Below are positions 45,365 through 54,451 of a DNA stretch of 64,000 nucleotides, piece by piece (within the stretch, counting starts at the first letter, position 1; the number at the start of each line of letters is the position of its first letter). The stretch lies in NCBI RefSeq assembly GCF_036924595.1, contig NZ_JAZHRV010000001.1, forward strand, positions 7,219,501 through 7,283,500, in the 5' to 3' direction. The notes below the pieces were generated by a model. It was not told where the DNA came from. It did not search any database and worked only from the letters and a program-made list of their open reading frames with translations. Made by a program: the position numbers and the translations under genes. The stretch comes from Bradyrhizobium algeriense (lineage in GTDB: Bacteria > Pseudomonadota > Alphaproteobacteria > Rhizobiales > Xanthobacteraceae).

Positions 45365-46960
45365 ATGGCCCGTCAACCAAAGAAGACTGCTGGAAAAAAA
45401 TCCCCGAAACGGTCAACCAAGAAAACAGCGACAAACAACAGGCCGGAAGCAAACTTGATGCCTCCCAAAGGAGGCGTGGCGATTAGAATGTACCGGATTG
45501 GTCATGGCGACTGCTTTTTGCTGGCCTTCAGCGGCAAAGAAAAACCGATCTTTGTGCTGATCGATTGCGGATACAAGCCCGGTTCTCCCAAGTTCATCAA
45601 CGATGTCACCACGCCCGATAAAGTTGTCGCAGATATCAAGGCTGTCACTGGTGGCCATATCGATGTTGCGGTTATTACCCATGAGCATCAAGACCACGTC
45701 AATGCGATCACAAAGTCGAGGTTTGACGGCTTTACGATCGGCCAGACCTGGTTCGCGTGGACCGAAAGCGAGGACGACAAGCTGGCGAAACGTCTGCGAA
45801 AAAATTATGGTGATCGCCTCAAGACATTGGTTGCCGCTAGCATCAGGCTTGCTGCAACCAACCCGTCGCTCGCACTTAAGATGAACGAGTACATCGCTCT
45901 GGCAGTTGGCGGCGAGCAGCCCGCAGGCTCCAGTATCCCAAACGCTTTCTCGGCGGCCGGCTCGTGGACCAACAAGGACGCGATGAAGCTTTTCCGCGAT
46001 TTATCGCAATCCGAAGTAAAGTGCCTCTATCCTCACAAAGAGATCATTAAATTGCCGGGGGCGGAATCGGTGCGGGTGTTCGCGCTGGGACCACCCTACG
46101 ACGAAACCGCACTCAAGGATCTCGACCCTCATGATGGTGAAGGTTTTCCGCAGCAAGGCCGACACATGGCTGCATCATTGGCGTCGTTCGGCGCTGCGGT
46201 CAATGCGGCCCCCGGCTCCGTCGTGGCGGGACCGTTCTCAGCTCGCCACGCGGTTTCGATCGATAAGCTTTCGAAAGAGCTGGAGTTGCAGTCCTGGTTC
46301 GACAAGAACTACGGTCTCAAAAGAACGGCGTCGAACCATTTTAATCCCGAGCAGGATGAAGTTCCGGCAAATGCGGATTTTCGCAGGATTGACCATGACT
46401 GGCTGCAATCGGCGGAGACCCTTGCCCTTGCTATGGGCAATGACACCAACAATGCGAGTCTTGTCCTGGCGTTCGAACTGGGAAAGGGCGGCAAGGTCCT
46501 GCTATTCGCGGCCGATGCACAACGTGGAAACTGGGCGTCATGGGCCGCCGGATCATTCAAGGATGGCAACGAAACGGTCGAGGTACGCGATCTTCTCGGC
46601 CGAACGGTACTTTACAAGACCGGTCATCACGGAAGTCACAATGCGACGCTGAGCGGAGACGCATCTTCGGCCACTCCAAACTTGAGCTGGCTGGGACGGG
46701 GCGGCCACTCGAGTGAGTTTACCGCCATGATAACTGCTGTGAGAGCTTGGGCTATCCAGCCGACTGTAGGCTGGGACCATCCGCTGAAATCGATCAGGGA
46801 GGCCCTGCTGGACAAGTGTTCAGGCCGAGTCTTTCAAACCGATACCGATTTTACGAAGATGGTGCCGCTTGACGGAACTAGTAAGCGCCCATGGGCGGCA
46901 TTTCAAGCGCGATCAACTGGCGGAGAATTGTACTTCGACTATCATATCGAGCCCGGCTAA
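45365..46960 (+). CDS. ComEC-like metallo-beta-lactamase-fold hydrolase
   Basis: The 531-residue protein starts at ATG 45365, with GGAGG inside the end of the peptidase gene and only 1 bp between stop and start. A lysine-rich N terminus (residues about 2-22) precedes the fold. The metal motif is HEHQDH at 106-111, later FAADAQRG supplies an aspartate and HHGSH at 421-425 another histidine, the pattern of the ComEC/Rec2 branch. It lacks ComEC's membrane domain. The substrate could be nucleic acid or a nucleotide; no export signal is seen. It is the third gene of the operon. Confidence 0.75.
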   Translation: MARQPKKTAGKKSPKRSTKKTATNNRPEANLMPPKGGVAIRMYRIGHGDCFLLAFSGKEKPIFVLIDCGYKPGSPKFINDVTTPDKVVADIKAVTGGHIDVAVITHEHQDHVNAITKSRFDGFTIGQTWFAWTESEDDKLAKRLRKNYGDRLKTLVAASIRLAATNPSLALKMNEYIALAVGGEQPAGSSIPNAFSAAGSWTNKDAMKLFRDLSQSEVKCLYPHKEIIKLPGAESVRVFALGPPYDETALKDLDPHDGEGFPQQGRHMAASLASFGAAVNAAPGSVVAGPFSARHAVSIDKLSKELELQSWFDKNYGLKRTASNHFNPEQDEVPANADFRRIDHDWLQSAETLALAMGNDTNNASLVLAFELGKGGKVLLFAADAQRGNWASWAAGSFKDGNETVEVRDLLGRTVLYKTGHHGSHNATLSGDASSATPNLSWLGRGGHSSEFTAMITAVRAWAIQPTVGWDHPLKSIREALLDKCSGRVFQTDTDFTKMVPLDGTSKRPWAAFQARSTGGELYFDYHIEPG

Positions 46961-46996
46961 GAAGGGCCGATCTCGTCAATCGCCTGCAATATCGGA

Positions 46997-48391
46997 TCAC
47001 GGCTGCACCGCCGCGATGACTTCCTTCACCAGCCGGGCAACGCCGCGCATGTCGCCGGTCGGATCGACGCTGTCCCCGAGCCGCACCACGACGAGGCGCT
47101 GCGACGGCATGATCACGATGCGCTGGCCGAGAAGGCCGGACGCGAAAAACGAATCGCCGGGCATGCCTAGATGGACGCGGCCCCTGGCATCGGGATGATC
47201 GCTGCGGTTGGTGTAGAACCCCGCGGCGTAATCGCTGTCCAATGTAGCTGCGGCGCAGAAGTCCACCCAGTCTTCGTGAAGGATCCGCTTTCCGCCGACC
47301 ACGCCGTCGTTCAGATAGAGCAGGCCGAATTTTGCCCAGTCGCGCGCGCTCGCGAGCATGTAGTTTGCACCCTGCAACGTGCCGACGCCGTCGAACTCGA
47401 GTGTGACGGTGCGCATGCCGAGCGGACTGAACAATTCGCGCCAGGCAAAAGCGAGCGTCCGCTCGGGTCCCCCGGCGGCATCCCTGATGATACGCGCGAG
47501 GATCTGCGTGGTGGCGCTGGAATAGTGAAATCGCTTGCCGATCGGCGCGATCAGCCGTGTATTGACGGCATAAGCGGAAGTATCGTCTTCCAGAAACATC
47601 CGGCTCGATCGATCGAAGCCGGAATTGGTCTCGTCGAGATCGAGGCCCGAGGTCATGCGCATGAGATGCTCGACCTCAATCTCGCGGCGTGGATCCTCAC
47701 TGGCGCGCCATTCCGGGATCGGTGCGGGCATCGACGGCGTGACCAGGCCCTGCTGCGTCAATACGCCGATCAACGCGTTGATTACCGATTTGGTCATGGA
47801 AAAGCCGAACAGCGGCGTCTCCACACCGATGCCGGGCGCATAACGCTCGGCAATCACCTTGCCGTCATGCACCACCACGACGGCCTTGGTTCGCCGGAAC
47901 GGAGGCGTGGCAGGTTCTTCGAAAGCATGGTCGAGCGCGGCCTTCAGCGCGGGATCGGTCGGTTCGACTACGGCGGGCCCGGCAATCTCCGGCAAGAGCG
48001 GCGGTGTCTTCGACACCCTCAGCGTCTCGACATCGTTCTTCAGCAGATACGGCTCTTTCGCGCCGTGCTGCTCGACGCAGCCGAGCCCGTCATGGAATGA
48101 TGCGCGGCCCCTGAACAGGCCGAGCGTCGAGGCCTCGACGGCTCTCGCCTTGCGATCGACCTCGAACTTCATGACATGACGCAAGCGGCGGAAGCCCGGC
48201 CGATCCATCGTTTCGGCGAATACGGCCTGCGGATCGAGGCCGGAAACAAAGGCCTTCGTGCAAACCATGTGCGCGACGGAGCCCGTGGCGAGGCGAACAG
48301 TGCGGTCGGGCCGGAAGTGCACGCCCAGCCCGGTGAGCGCAGCCAACACGACGGCGACGGTAGCGACGAGGATCCATTTCCACGAAGTCAC
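46997..48391 (-). CDS. serine hydrolase of the beta-lactamase/S12 family, membrane anchored
   Basis: The 464-residue protein from GTG 48391 (GGAG 9 bases upstream) has one N-terminal membrane helix and then a penicillin-binding-like domain with the nucleophile motif SMTK, the YSS tyrosine motif and a late HLG segment (VHLGMPGDS). Such enzymes include esterases, D-amino-acid peptidases and nylon-oligomer hydrolases; the substrate here is unknown. The frame to 48502 adds an Arg/Cys-rich stretch that is not translated in homologues as far as can be judged. Confidence 0.85.
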   Translation of the reverse strand: MTSWKWILVATVAVVLAALTGLGVHFRPDRTVRLATGSVAHMVCTKAFVSGLDPQAVFAETMDRPGFRRLRHVMKFEVDRKARAVEASTLGLFRGRASFHDGLGCVEQHGAKEPYLLKNDVETLRVSKTPPLLPEIAGPAVVEPTDPALKAALDHAFEEPATPPFRRTKAVVVVHDGKVIAERYAPGIGVETPLFGFSMTKSVINALIGVLTQQGLVTPSMPAPIPEWRASEDPRREIEVEHLMRMTSGLDLDETNSGFDRSSRMFLEDDTSAYAVNTRLIAPIGKRFHYSSATTQILARIIRDAAGGPERTLAFAWRELFSPLGMRTVTLEFDGVGTLQGANYMLASARDWAKFGLLYLNDGVVGGKRILHEDWVDFCAAATLDSDYAAGFYTNRSDHPDARGRVHLGMPGDSFFASGLLGQRIVIMPSQRLVVVRLGDSVDPTGDMRGVARLVKEVIAAVQP

Positions 48392-48428
48392 GCAGTTCTC
48401 CGGCGTTGCGCGGCGGCCGCTTTCGTTT

Positions 48429-49325
48429 CTATCGCGACGTCGGCGCCGCACCCACCGAGGGCAGCGCCTGCACGGTGACGTCGGGTGGCGGCACGTCGTC
48501 ATCTGGCACGAAGAAATCCGACATCAGCGGCACCGAGCGATCGACACGGTAGTGCTCGAAGTCCCTGACGCCAGAGGCGTACAGTACTTTGTCGTCGATG
48601 CAGAACTGCCCGGTGAATTCCCGCGCCGGTCTTGTCAGAATGGCGTGCGCGGCATCGCCCATGATCTCGGGCGTGCGGCTGGCGCGCATCACGGCCTCGC
48701 CGCCGAGCAGGTTGCCGACCGCGGCGGTCGCGATGGTGGTGCGCGGCCACAGCGCGTTGACCGCCACACCAGCGGATCTCAATTCGCCTGACAGCCCCAG
48801 CACGCACATGCTCATGCCGAACTTCGCCATCGTGTAGGCGGTGGAATGCTCGAACCATTTTGCCTTCATGTCGAGCGGCGGCGACAGCATCAAGATGTGT
48901 GGATTGGCCGCCTTCTTCAGATGCGGGATGCAATATTTCGACACCATGAAGGTGCCCCGGGTGTTAATGCCCATCATCAGATCGAACCGCTTCATGTCGG
49001 TTGCTTGCGAGTTGGTCAGGCTGATGGCGCTGGCGTTGTTGACGCAGATATCGATGCCGCCGAATTCGGCGACGGTCTGCTCGATCGCCGCGATCACCTG
49101 CGCCTCGTCGCGGATATCGCACAGCACCGGCAGCGCCTTGCCGCCGGCGGCGCGAATTTCCTCCGCCGCGGTGTAGATGGTGCCCTTCAGTTTCGGATGC
49201 GGCTCCGCGGTCTTCGCCGCAATAGCAACATTGGCGCCGTCACGCGCGGCGCGGAGTGCGATGGCCAGTCCGATGCCGCGGCTGGCGCCGGATACGAACA
49301 GCGTCTTGCCTTTGAGGGATGTCAT
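48429..49325 (-). CDS. short-chain dehydrogenase/reductase, HSDL2-like
   Basis: The 298-residue SDR begins SLKGKTLFVSGASRGIG, with NNASAISL, a catalytic YTMAK and a preceding serine (LMLSPP). The insert AKTAEPHPKLKGTIYTAAEEI after the first strand is typical of the group that includes human HSDL2. The C terminus is Pro-rich and lacks the sterol-carrier domain of the human protein. It is on the same strand as the serine hydrolase, 37 bp upstream of it, so the two may share a transcript. Confidence 0.88.
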   Translation of the reverse strand: MTSLKGKTLFVSGASRGIGLAIALRAARDGANVAIAAKTAEPHPKLKGTIYTAAEEIRAAGGKALPVLCDIRDEAQVIAAIEQTVAEFGGIDICVNNASAISLTNSQATDMKRFDLMMGINTRGTFMVSKYCIPHLKKAANPHILMLSPPLDMKAKWFEHSTAYTMAKFGMSMCVLGLSGELRSAGVAVNALWPRTTIATAAVGNLLGGEAVMRASRTPEIMGDAAHAILTRPAREFTGQFCIDDKVLYASGVRDFEHYRVDRSVPLMSDFFVPDDDVPPPDVTVQALPSVGAAPTSR

Positions 49326-49385
49326 CTGAAACTCTCCTGTGAGAGGGGACGCATACTACGGCGCGTCCCTCACAAGTGCACGTCC

Positions 49386-51128
49386 TCATTGGCCCACCGC
49401 TGCCGCGCCTCTTGTGCGCGGATCGGGGGCACCGAGCAGATCGTTCGGCGTGACGGCGATCGAATTGGCCGAGGTCTGGCCGAGCGGCTCGATCACCTTG
49501 TGGCCTTTCGCCCTCAATTCGGCCAATACCTCGTCGGAAAAGCCGCGTTCCACACGCACTTCATCGGGCATCCATTGGTGATGGACCCGCGGGGCCGCCA
49601 CCGCGGCGGCGACGTCCATCTTGTAGTCGAGCACGTCGATCACGACCTGCAGCACCGCCGATATGATACGGCTGCCGCCCGGCGAGCCCGTGACCAGCAC
49701 TGGCTTGCCGTCCTTCAGCACGATGGTCGGCGACATCGACGATAATGGCCGCTTTCCCGGGCCGGGCAGATTGGCTTCGAAACCGACCAGGCCAAAGGCG
49801 TTCGCCGCGCCGGGTGCTGCGGTGAAATCGTCGAGCTCATTGTTGAGCAGCACGCCGGTACCCTCGGCGACCAGGCCAACACCATAGGGAAAATTCAGCG
49901 TGTAGGTGTTGCTGACCGCGTTGCCGCTGGAGTCGACCACAGAGTAATGCGTGGTGTTGCTGCCCTCGCGCGGGCTCACTGCCAGCACATCGGCCGCCGG
50001 CGTTGCGCGCGCAAGGTCAATGCCGGCGCGTTGCCGGGCCGCGTAATCCTTGGTGATCAGCACATTGACCGGCGCGTTGACGAAGGCGGGATCGCCGAGA
50101 TAGCGCGCGCGGTCGGCGTAGGCGCGCTTCATGGCCTCGATCATGACGTGCAGCGAAGGCGCGGAGCCCTGCTTCATGTCGGCCATCGCAAATCCTTCAA
50201 GAATGTTCAGCGACTGCAGCAATACCGTGCCGCCGGAGGAGGGCAGCGGCATCGATACGACGTCGTAGCCGCGGTAGTTGCCGCGCACCGGGCTGCGAAT
50301 GACAGCCTGATAGGATTTGAGATCGTCCACCGTCATGAGACCGCCGCCGTCGCGGACGGCCTTTGCCAGCCGTTCGGCGACCGGCCCCTCATAAAATCCG
50401 CGCGGCCCCTGTCCGGCAATCGCCGACAGCGTTGCCGCGAGATCGGACTGGATCAACCGGTCGCCCTCTTGCAGCCGCGTGCCGTCGCTGCGGGAGAACG
50501 CCTTCGCTGAATTCGGCCAGCGCCCCATTCGGCGGTACATATCGGACAGCGTGTCGGCCATATCGTCGGCGACCACAAAACCGTCGCGCGCCAGTTCGAT
50601 GGCGGGTGTGAGGATTTGCGCGAGTGTGAAACGGCCGGAGCCGTATTTCTCCAGCGCCACTGCCAGCCCGGCTACCGTGCCGGGCACGCCGATACCAAGC
50701 GCGGAATTGCGCGACTTGTCGGCATCCGGTTTGCCGTCCGGTCCCAGAAAGATATCGCGCGTAATCGCTGATGGTGCAGTCTCGCGATAATCGATGGCGA
50801 CATCTTCGTTGCGCCCGGCCGAATGAATCACCATGAAGCCGCCGCCGCCGATGTTTCCGGCGCGCGGATAGGTGACGGCAAGCGCAAAGCCGGTGGCGAC
50901 CGCGGCATCGACCGCGTTGCCGCCTTGCTTGAGGATGTCGGCGCCGACTTGCGCGGCAAGCCTTTCCTGCGCCACCACCAGACCATGCTCGACCGTGATG
51001 GCGCGAACGGTGGAGAGATCGGGGGGCGCGTAAGAGCGGCGTTCCTGGGCAAAGGCTGTCGCCCCGAAGGCAAACGCAAGTACGAATGTGGCAGCTACTC
51101 GGCGCCACCGGATTGAAAAGACCGCCAT
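49386..51128 (-). CDS. ggt: gamma-glutamyltranspeptidase, periplasmic
   Basis: The enzyme transfers the gamma-glutamyl group of glutathione to amino acids or water. The 580-residue precursor has a signal peptide ending near ATAFAQ, then the large-subunit region, and the autocleavage/catalytic threonine in GSNTTHYSVVDSSGNAVS that opens the small subunit. The PGPGKRPLSSMSPTIV and GSPGGSRIIS segments near the end bind the gamma-glutamyl substrate. It lies upstream of the SDR gene on the same strand. Confidence 0.93.
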   Translation of the reverse strand: MAVFSIRWRRVAATFVLAFAFGATAFAQERRSYAPPDLSTVRAITVEHGLVVAQERLAAQVGADILKQGGNAVDAAVATGFALAVTYPRAGNIGGGGFMVIHSAGRNEDVAIDYRETAPSAITRDIFLGPDGKPDADKSRNSALGIGVPGTVAGLAVALEKYGSGRFTLAQILTPAIELARDGFVVADDMADTLSDMYRRMGRWPNSAKAFSRSDGTRLQEGDRLIQSDLAATLSAIAGQGPRGFYEGPVAERLAKAVRDGGGLMTVDDLKSYQAVIRSPVRGNYRGYDVVSMPLPSSGGTVLLQSLNILEGFAMADMKQGSAPSLHVMIEAMKRAYADRARYLGDPAFVNAPVNVLITKDYAARQRAGIDLARATPAADVLAVSPREGSNTTHYSVVDSSGNAVSNTYTLNFPYGVGLVAEGTGVLLNNELDDFTAAPGAANAFGLVGFEANLPGPGKRPLSSMSPTIVLKDGKPVLVTGSPGGSRIISAVLQVVIDVLDYKMDVAAAVAAPRVHHQWMPDEVRVERGFSDEVLAELRAKGHKVIEPLGQTSANSIAVTPNDLLGAPDPRTRGAAAVGQ

Positions 51129-51256
51129 CGAAAATCCGCCGCAGTTGGAGCCTGTGTGACGCTTGGCAACAGCCCCCAGCGCCGGTGACGCATGCTATAT
51201 GAGTTCGCATTCAACGGGCAAAACGGCTCGCGAGACTTTTGAAGGAAATTTCTCAC

Positions 51257-52648
51257 ATGACGGTGATCGCTTCCGAGGCAGCCGGCGCCGAGATACCGCG
51301 GGAATATCCGCGCCGCGCCGCCGTCATCAGCTGGATATTCTTCGATTGGGCCGCGCAGCCTTATTTCACGCTGATCACCACTTTTGTATTTGCGCCTTAT
51401 TTCGCGGGTTTTGTTGCGCCGGATCCGGCGCAGGGGCAGGCGCTGTGGGGATTTGCCACCGCGGCCGCCGGCCTGATGATCGCGCTGTTGTCGCCGGTTC
51501 TGGGCGCGATTGCCGATGCCAGCGGACGCCGCAAGCCGTGGATCGCCGGCTTCGGTTCGCTGCTGGTAATCGGCGCCTCGCTGATGTGGTTCGGAAAGCC
51601 TGGTGACCCCAGTGTCATCCCGGCGCTGTTGCTCGCCTATGCGATAGCGAGCGTCGGCGTCGAATTCGCCACCGTCTTCAACAACGCGATGATGCCGGCG
51701 CTGGTGCCGCCGGATCGAATCGGGCGATTGTCCGGCACCGGGTGGGCCACCGGCTATGTCGGCGGCATCCTCAGCCTGATCCTGGTGCTCGGCTTTCTGG
51801 CTGCGAACCCCGAAACCGGGCGCACGCTTTTCGGCCTGGCGCCGCTGTTCGGCCTCGACCCGGTCAGCCACCAGGGCGATCGGATCACCGGCCCTTTGAC
51901 CGGCATCTGGTTCGTCATTTTCGTGACCCCGATGTTCCTGTTGACGCCGGATTACCCGGCAAAGCTTCCGATCCGCGAGGCGTTGCGCGCAGGACTGAGC
52001 GGGCTGAAGCGGACGCTCGGCGAATTGCCGAAGCAGAAATCGGTGGCGACATTTTTGCTCGCCAACATGATCTATACCGACGGACTGGTGTCGTTGTTTG
52101 CGTTCGGGGGCATCTACGCCGCCGGCACTTTTGGCTGGCATACGATCCAGATTGGAAGTTTTGGAATTCTGCTGGCCATCGCCGGCACGTTCGGGGCGTG
52201 GTTCGGCGGCAAGCTCGACGACAAATTCGGACCCAAGCGCGTCATTGCCGGCAGCCTGCTGATCCTGCTGTTCGCGTGCGGTGCGATTCTGCTGGTCGAC
52301 AAGGACTCGATTCTGTTCGTGAAGGTCGCGCCACCCGCACCAGGCGGCGCGCTGTTCTCGGGCGCCGCCGAGCGCGCGTATCTCGTGCTCGGATGCCTGA
52401 TCGGCGCCGCCGGCGGTCCGCTGCAGGCGGCGTCGCGCACGCTTCTGATACGCCTCGCGCCAAAGGATCGCATCACGCAGTATTTCGGATTGTTCGCGCT
52501 GACCGGCAAGGTGACGTCGTTCATCGGCCCGCTGCTGATCGGTGTGATCACGGCAGTCACGGCGAGCCAGAAGGCCGGCATGGCGCTGCTGGCGGTGTTT
52601 TTCCTTGCAGGCCTGGCTCTGCTGACGCAGGTGAGGGAGAATTCGTAG
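51257..52648 (+). CDS. major facilitator transporter, UMF1/Atg22-like
   Basis: The 463-residue protein from ATG 51257 (a TTG at 51239 would add 6) has about twelve membrane helices and the group signature [21 protein letters not shown] plus [18 protein letters not shown]. Members are related to the fungal vacuolar effluxer Atg22, which exports amino acids, but the bacterial substrates are unknown. It is alone on its strand between ggt and purH, and ends at a palindromic repeat. Confidence 0.88.
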   Translation: MTVIASEAAGAEIPREYPRRAAVISWIFFDWAAQPYFTLITTFVFAPYFAGFVAPDPAQGQALWGFATAAAGLMIALLSPVLGAIADASGRRKPWIAGFGSLLVIGASLMWFGKPGDPSVIPALLLAYAIASVGVEFATVFNNAMMPALVPPDRIGRLSGTGWATGYVGGILSLILVLGFLAANPETGRTLFGLAPLFGLDPVSHQGDRITGPLTGIWFVIFVTPMFLLTPDYPAKLPIREALRAGLSGLKRTLGELPKQKSVATFLLANMIYTDGLVSLFAFGGIYAAGTFGWHTIQIGSFGILLAIAGTFGAWFGGKLDDKFGPKRVIAGSLLILLFACGAILLVDKDSILFVKVAPPAPGGALFSGAAERAYLVLGCLIGAAGGPLQAASRTLLIRLAPKDRITQYFGLFALTGKVTSFIGPLLIGVITAVTASQKAGMALLAVFFLAGLALLTQVRENS

Positions 52649-52737
52649 GGTAGGCAGAGCGCAACGTGCCCACCATCTCGCAGCGTGCTCGGTGGCAGAT
52701 GGTGGGCACGTCGCTTCGCTCCTTTGCCCACCCTACG
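52645..52737. repeat. intergenic palindromic repeat, family D, copy 2
   Basis: GTAGGGTAGGCAGAGCG on the left and CTTTGCCCACCCTACG on the right are complementary, with an inner pair GTGCCCACCAT / ATGGTGGGCAC. Its left end overlaps the stop codon of the transporter gene by a few bases. It lies between two convergent genes and may end both transcripts. Confidence 0.8.
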
Positions 52738-52747
52738 GCATCGTCGC

Positions 52748-54340
52748 TCAATGTCTGAAATGCCGCACGCCCGTGAACACCATGGCGATGCCGTGCTCGT
52801 CGGCGGCCTTGATGACTTCGTCATCGCGGATCGAACCGCCGGGCTGGATCACGGCGGTGGCGCCGGCTTCGATGCAGGCCAGCATGCCATCGGCGAACGG
52901 GAAGAACGCATCGGAAGCGACGACCGAGCCTTTGGTGAGCGGCTCGGCGAGTTTTGCATCGGCCGCGGCATCCTGCGCCTTGCGGGCGGCGATGCGCGCG
53001 GAATCGACCCGGCTCATCTGGCCGGCGCCGATGCCGACGGTGGCGAGATCCTTGGCGTAGATGATGGTGTTGGACTTGACGTGCTTGGCGACGCGGAACG
53101 CGAATTTGAGATCGCGCAGCTCGGCGTCGGTCGGCGCGCGTTTGGTCACCGTCTTCAGCATGAGGTCGTCGACGACAGCGTTGTCACGGCTCTGCACCAG
53201 CAGGCCGCCAGCAACGGTTTTCGCGGTCAAGCCCATCGCGCGCGGATCGGGCAGGCTGCCGGCGAGGAGGAGCCGGAGGTTCTTCCGCTTCGCGATGATC
53301 GCGATGGCTTCTTCCGTCGCGTCGGGCGCGATGATCACTTCGGTCAGGATTTCCGTGATGACGCGGGCGGCTTCGGCGTCGAGCGACCGATTGACGGCGA
53401 TGATGCCGCCATAGGGCGACTGCGTATCGCAGGCAAACGCCTTGCGATAGGCGCTGACCAGATCGGGACCTTCGGCAACGCCGCAAGGGTTCGCATGTTT
53501 TACGATCACGCAGGCCGCGGTACGGGCGGGATCGAATTCGCCGATGCATTCGTACGCCGCGTCGGTATCATTGATGTTGTTGTAGGACAGTTCCTTGCCC
53601 TGCAATTGCCGCGCGGTGGCGACGCCGGGCCGCTTGTCAGGCGTGCGATAGAACGCGGCCGTCTGGTGCGGGTTCTCGCCGTAACGCAGCGACTGGATCA
53701 GCCGGCCGCCGAACGCGCGGAAATCCGGCGCGTCGTTCTTGAGCTGGAGCGTAAACCAGTTCGAGATCGCGGCGTCATAGGCTGCGGTGCGCGCATAGGC
53801 CTTTGCGGCAAGGCGACGGCGCAGCGCGAGCGTCGTTGCACCCTGGTTGGCGGTGAGTTCGTCGAGCACGGCCTGGTAATCCTGCGCCTCGACGACGACG
53901 GCGACATCGTCGTGGTTCTTCGCGGCCGCGCGGATCATCGCGGGACCGCCGATATCGATGTTCTCGATGCAGTCTTCGAAAGCGGCGCCTTTGTCGACGG
54001 TTTCCTCGAACGGGTAGAGGCTGACCACCAGCAGGTCGATCGGCGCGATGCCATGCGCCTTCATCGCATCGGCATGTTCCTTGTTGTCGCGGATCGCGAG
54101 CAGGCCGCCATGCACCTTGGGATGTAGGGTCTTGACCCGGCCGTCCATCATTTCGGGGAAGCCCGTCAGCTCCGAGACGTCCTTGACCGGTAGCCCGGCC
54201 GCCGCGATCGCCTTGGCGGTGCCGCCGGTGGAGACGAGCTCGACGCCATGTTCTGCAAGCGCCTTGGCAAATTCGATCAGGCCGGTCTTGTCGGAAACGG
54301 ACAACAGGGCGCGGGTTACACGGCGCGGATGGTCGGTCAT
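52748..54340 (-). CDS. purH: bifunctional AICAR transformylase/IMP cyclohydrolase PurH
   Basis: PurH carries out the last two steps of IMP synthesis. The 530-residue protein has the N-terminal IMP cyclohydrolase (MGS-like) domain beginning [19 protein letters not shown] with the STGGT phosphate site, and the C-terminal transformylase domain with [11 protein letters not shown] and the catalytic lysine-histidine pair there. The length is typical. No riboswitch-like structure was seen in the leader. Confidence 0.97.
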   Translation of the reverse strand: MTDHPRRVTRALLSVSDKTGLIEFAKALAEHGVELVSTGGTAKAIAAAGLPVKDVSELTGFPEMMDGRVKTLHPKVHGGLLAIRDNKEHADAMKAHGIAPIDLLVVSLYPFEETVDKGAAFEDCIENIDIGGPAMIRAAAKNHDDVAVVVEAQDYQAVLDELTANQGATTLALRRRLAAKAYARTAAYDAAISNWFTLQLKNDAPDFRAFGGRLIQSLRYGENPHQTAAFYRTPDKRPGVATARQLQGKELSYNNINDTDAAYECIGEFDPARTAACVIVKHANPCGVAEGPDLVSAYRKAFACDTQSPYGGIIAVNRSLDAEAARVITEILTEVIIAPDATEEAIAIIAKRKNLRLLLAGSLPDPRAMGLTAKTVAGGLLVQSRDNAVVDDLMLKTVTKRAPTDAELRDLKFAFRVAKHVKSNTIIYAKDLATVGIGAGQMSRVDSARIAARKAQDAAADAKLAEPLTKGSVVASDAFFPFADGMLACIEAGATAVIQPGGSIRDDEVIKAADEHGIAMVFTGVRHFRH

Positions 54341-54451
54341 AAGGAGGTTCCTAGGCTGTAAGCCAGCCCGGTAGCACGGTTTTGCCGGTCGTGAAACCGG
54401 GCAAAAAACCCGCCAAATCCACGTGTGGAAATCTCACGGCCGACAGCGGCC

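Noticed and set aside
54341..54451. Possible purine riboswitch linked to purH
   Set aside because: This gap lies upstream of purH but shows no conserved riboswitch core, only a short GC-rich pairing.
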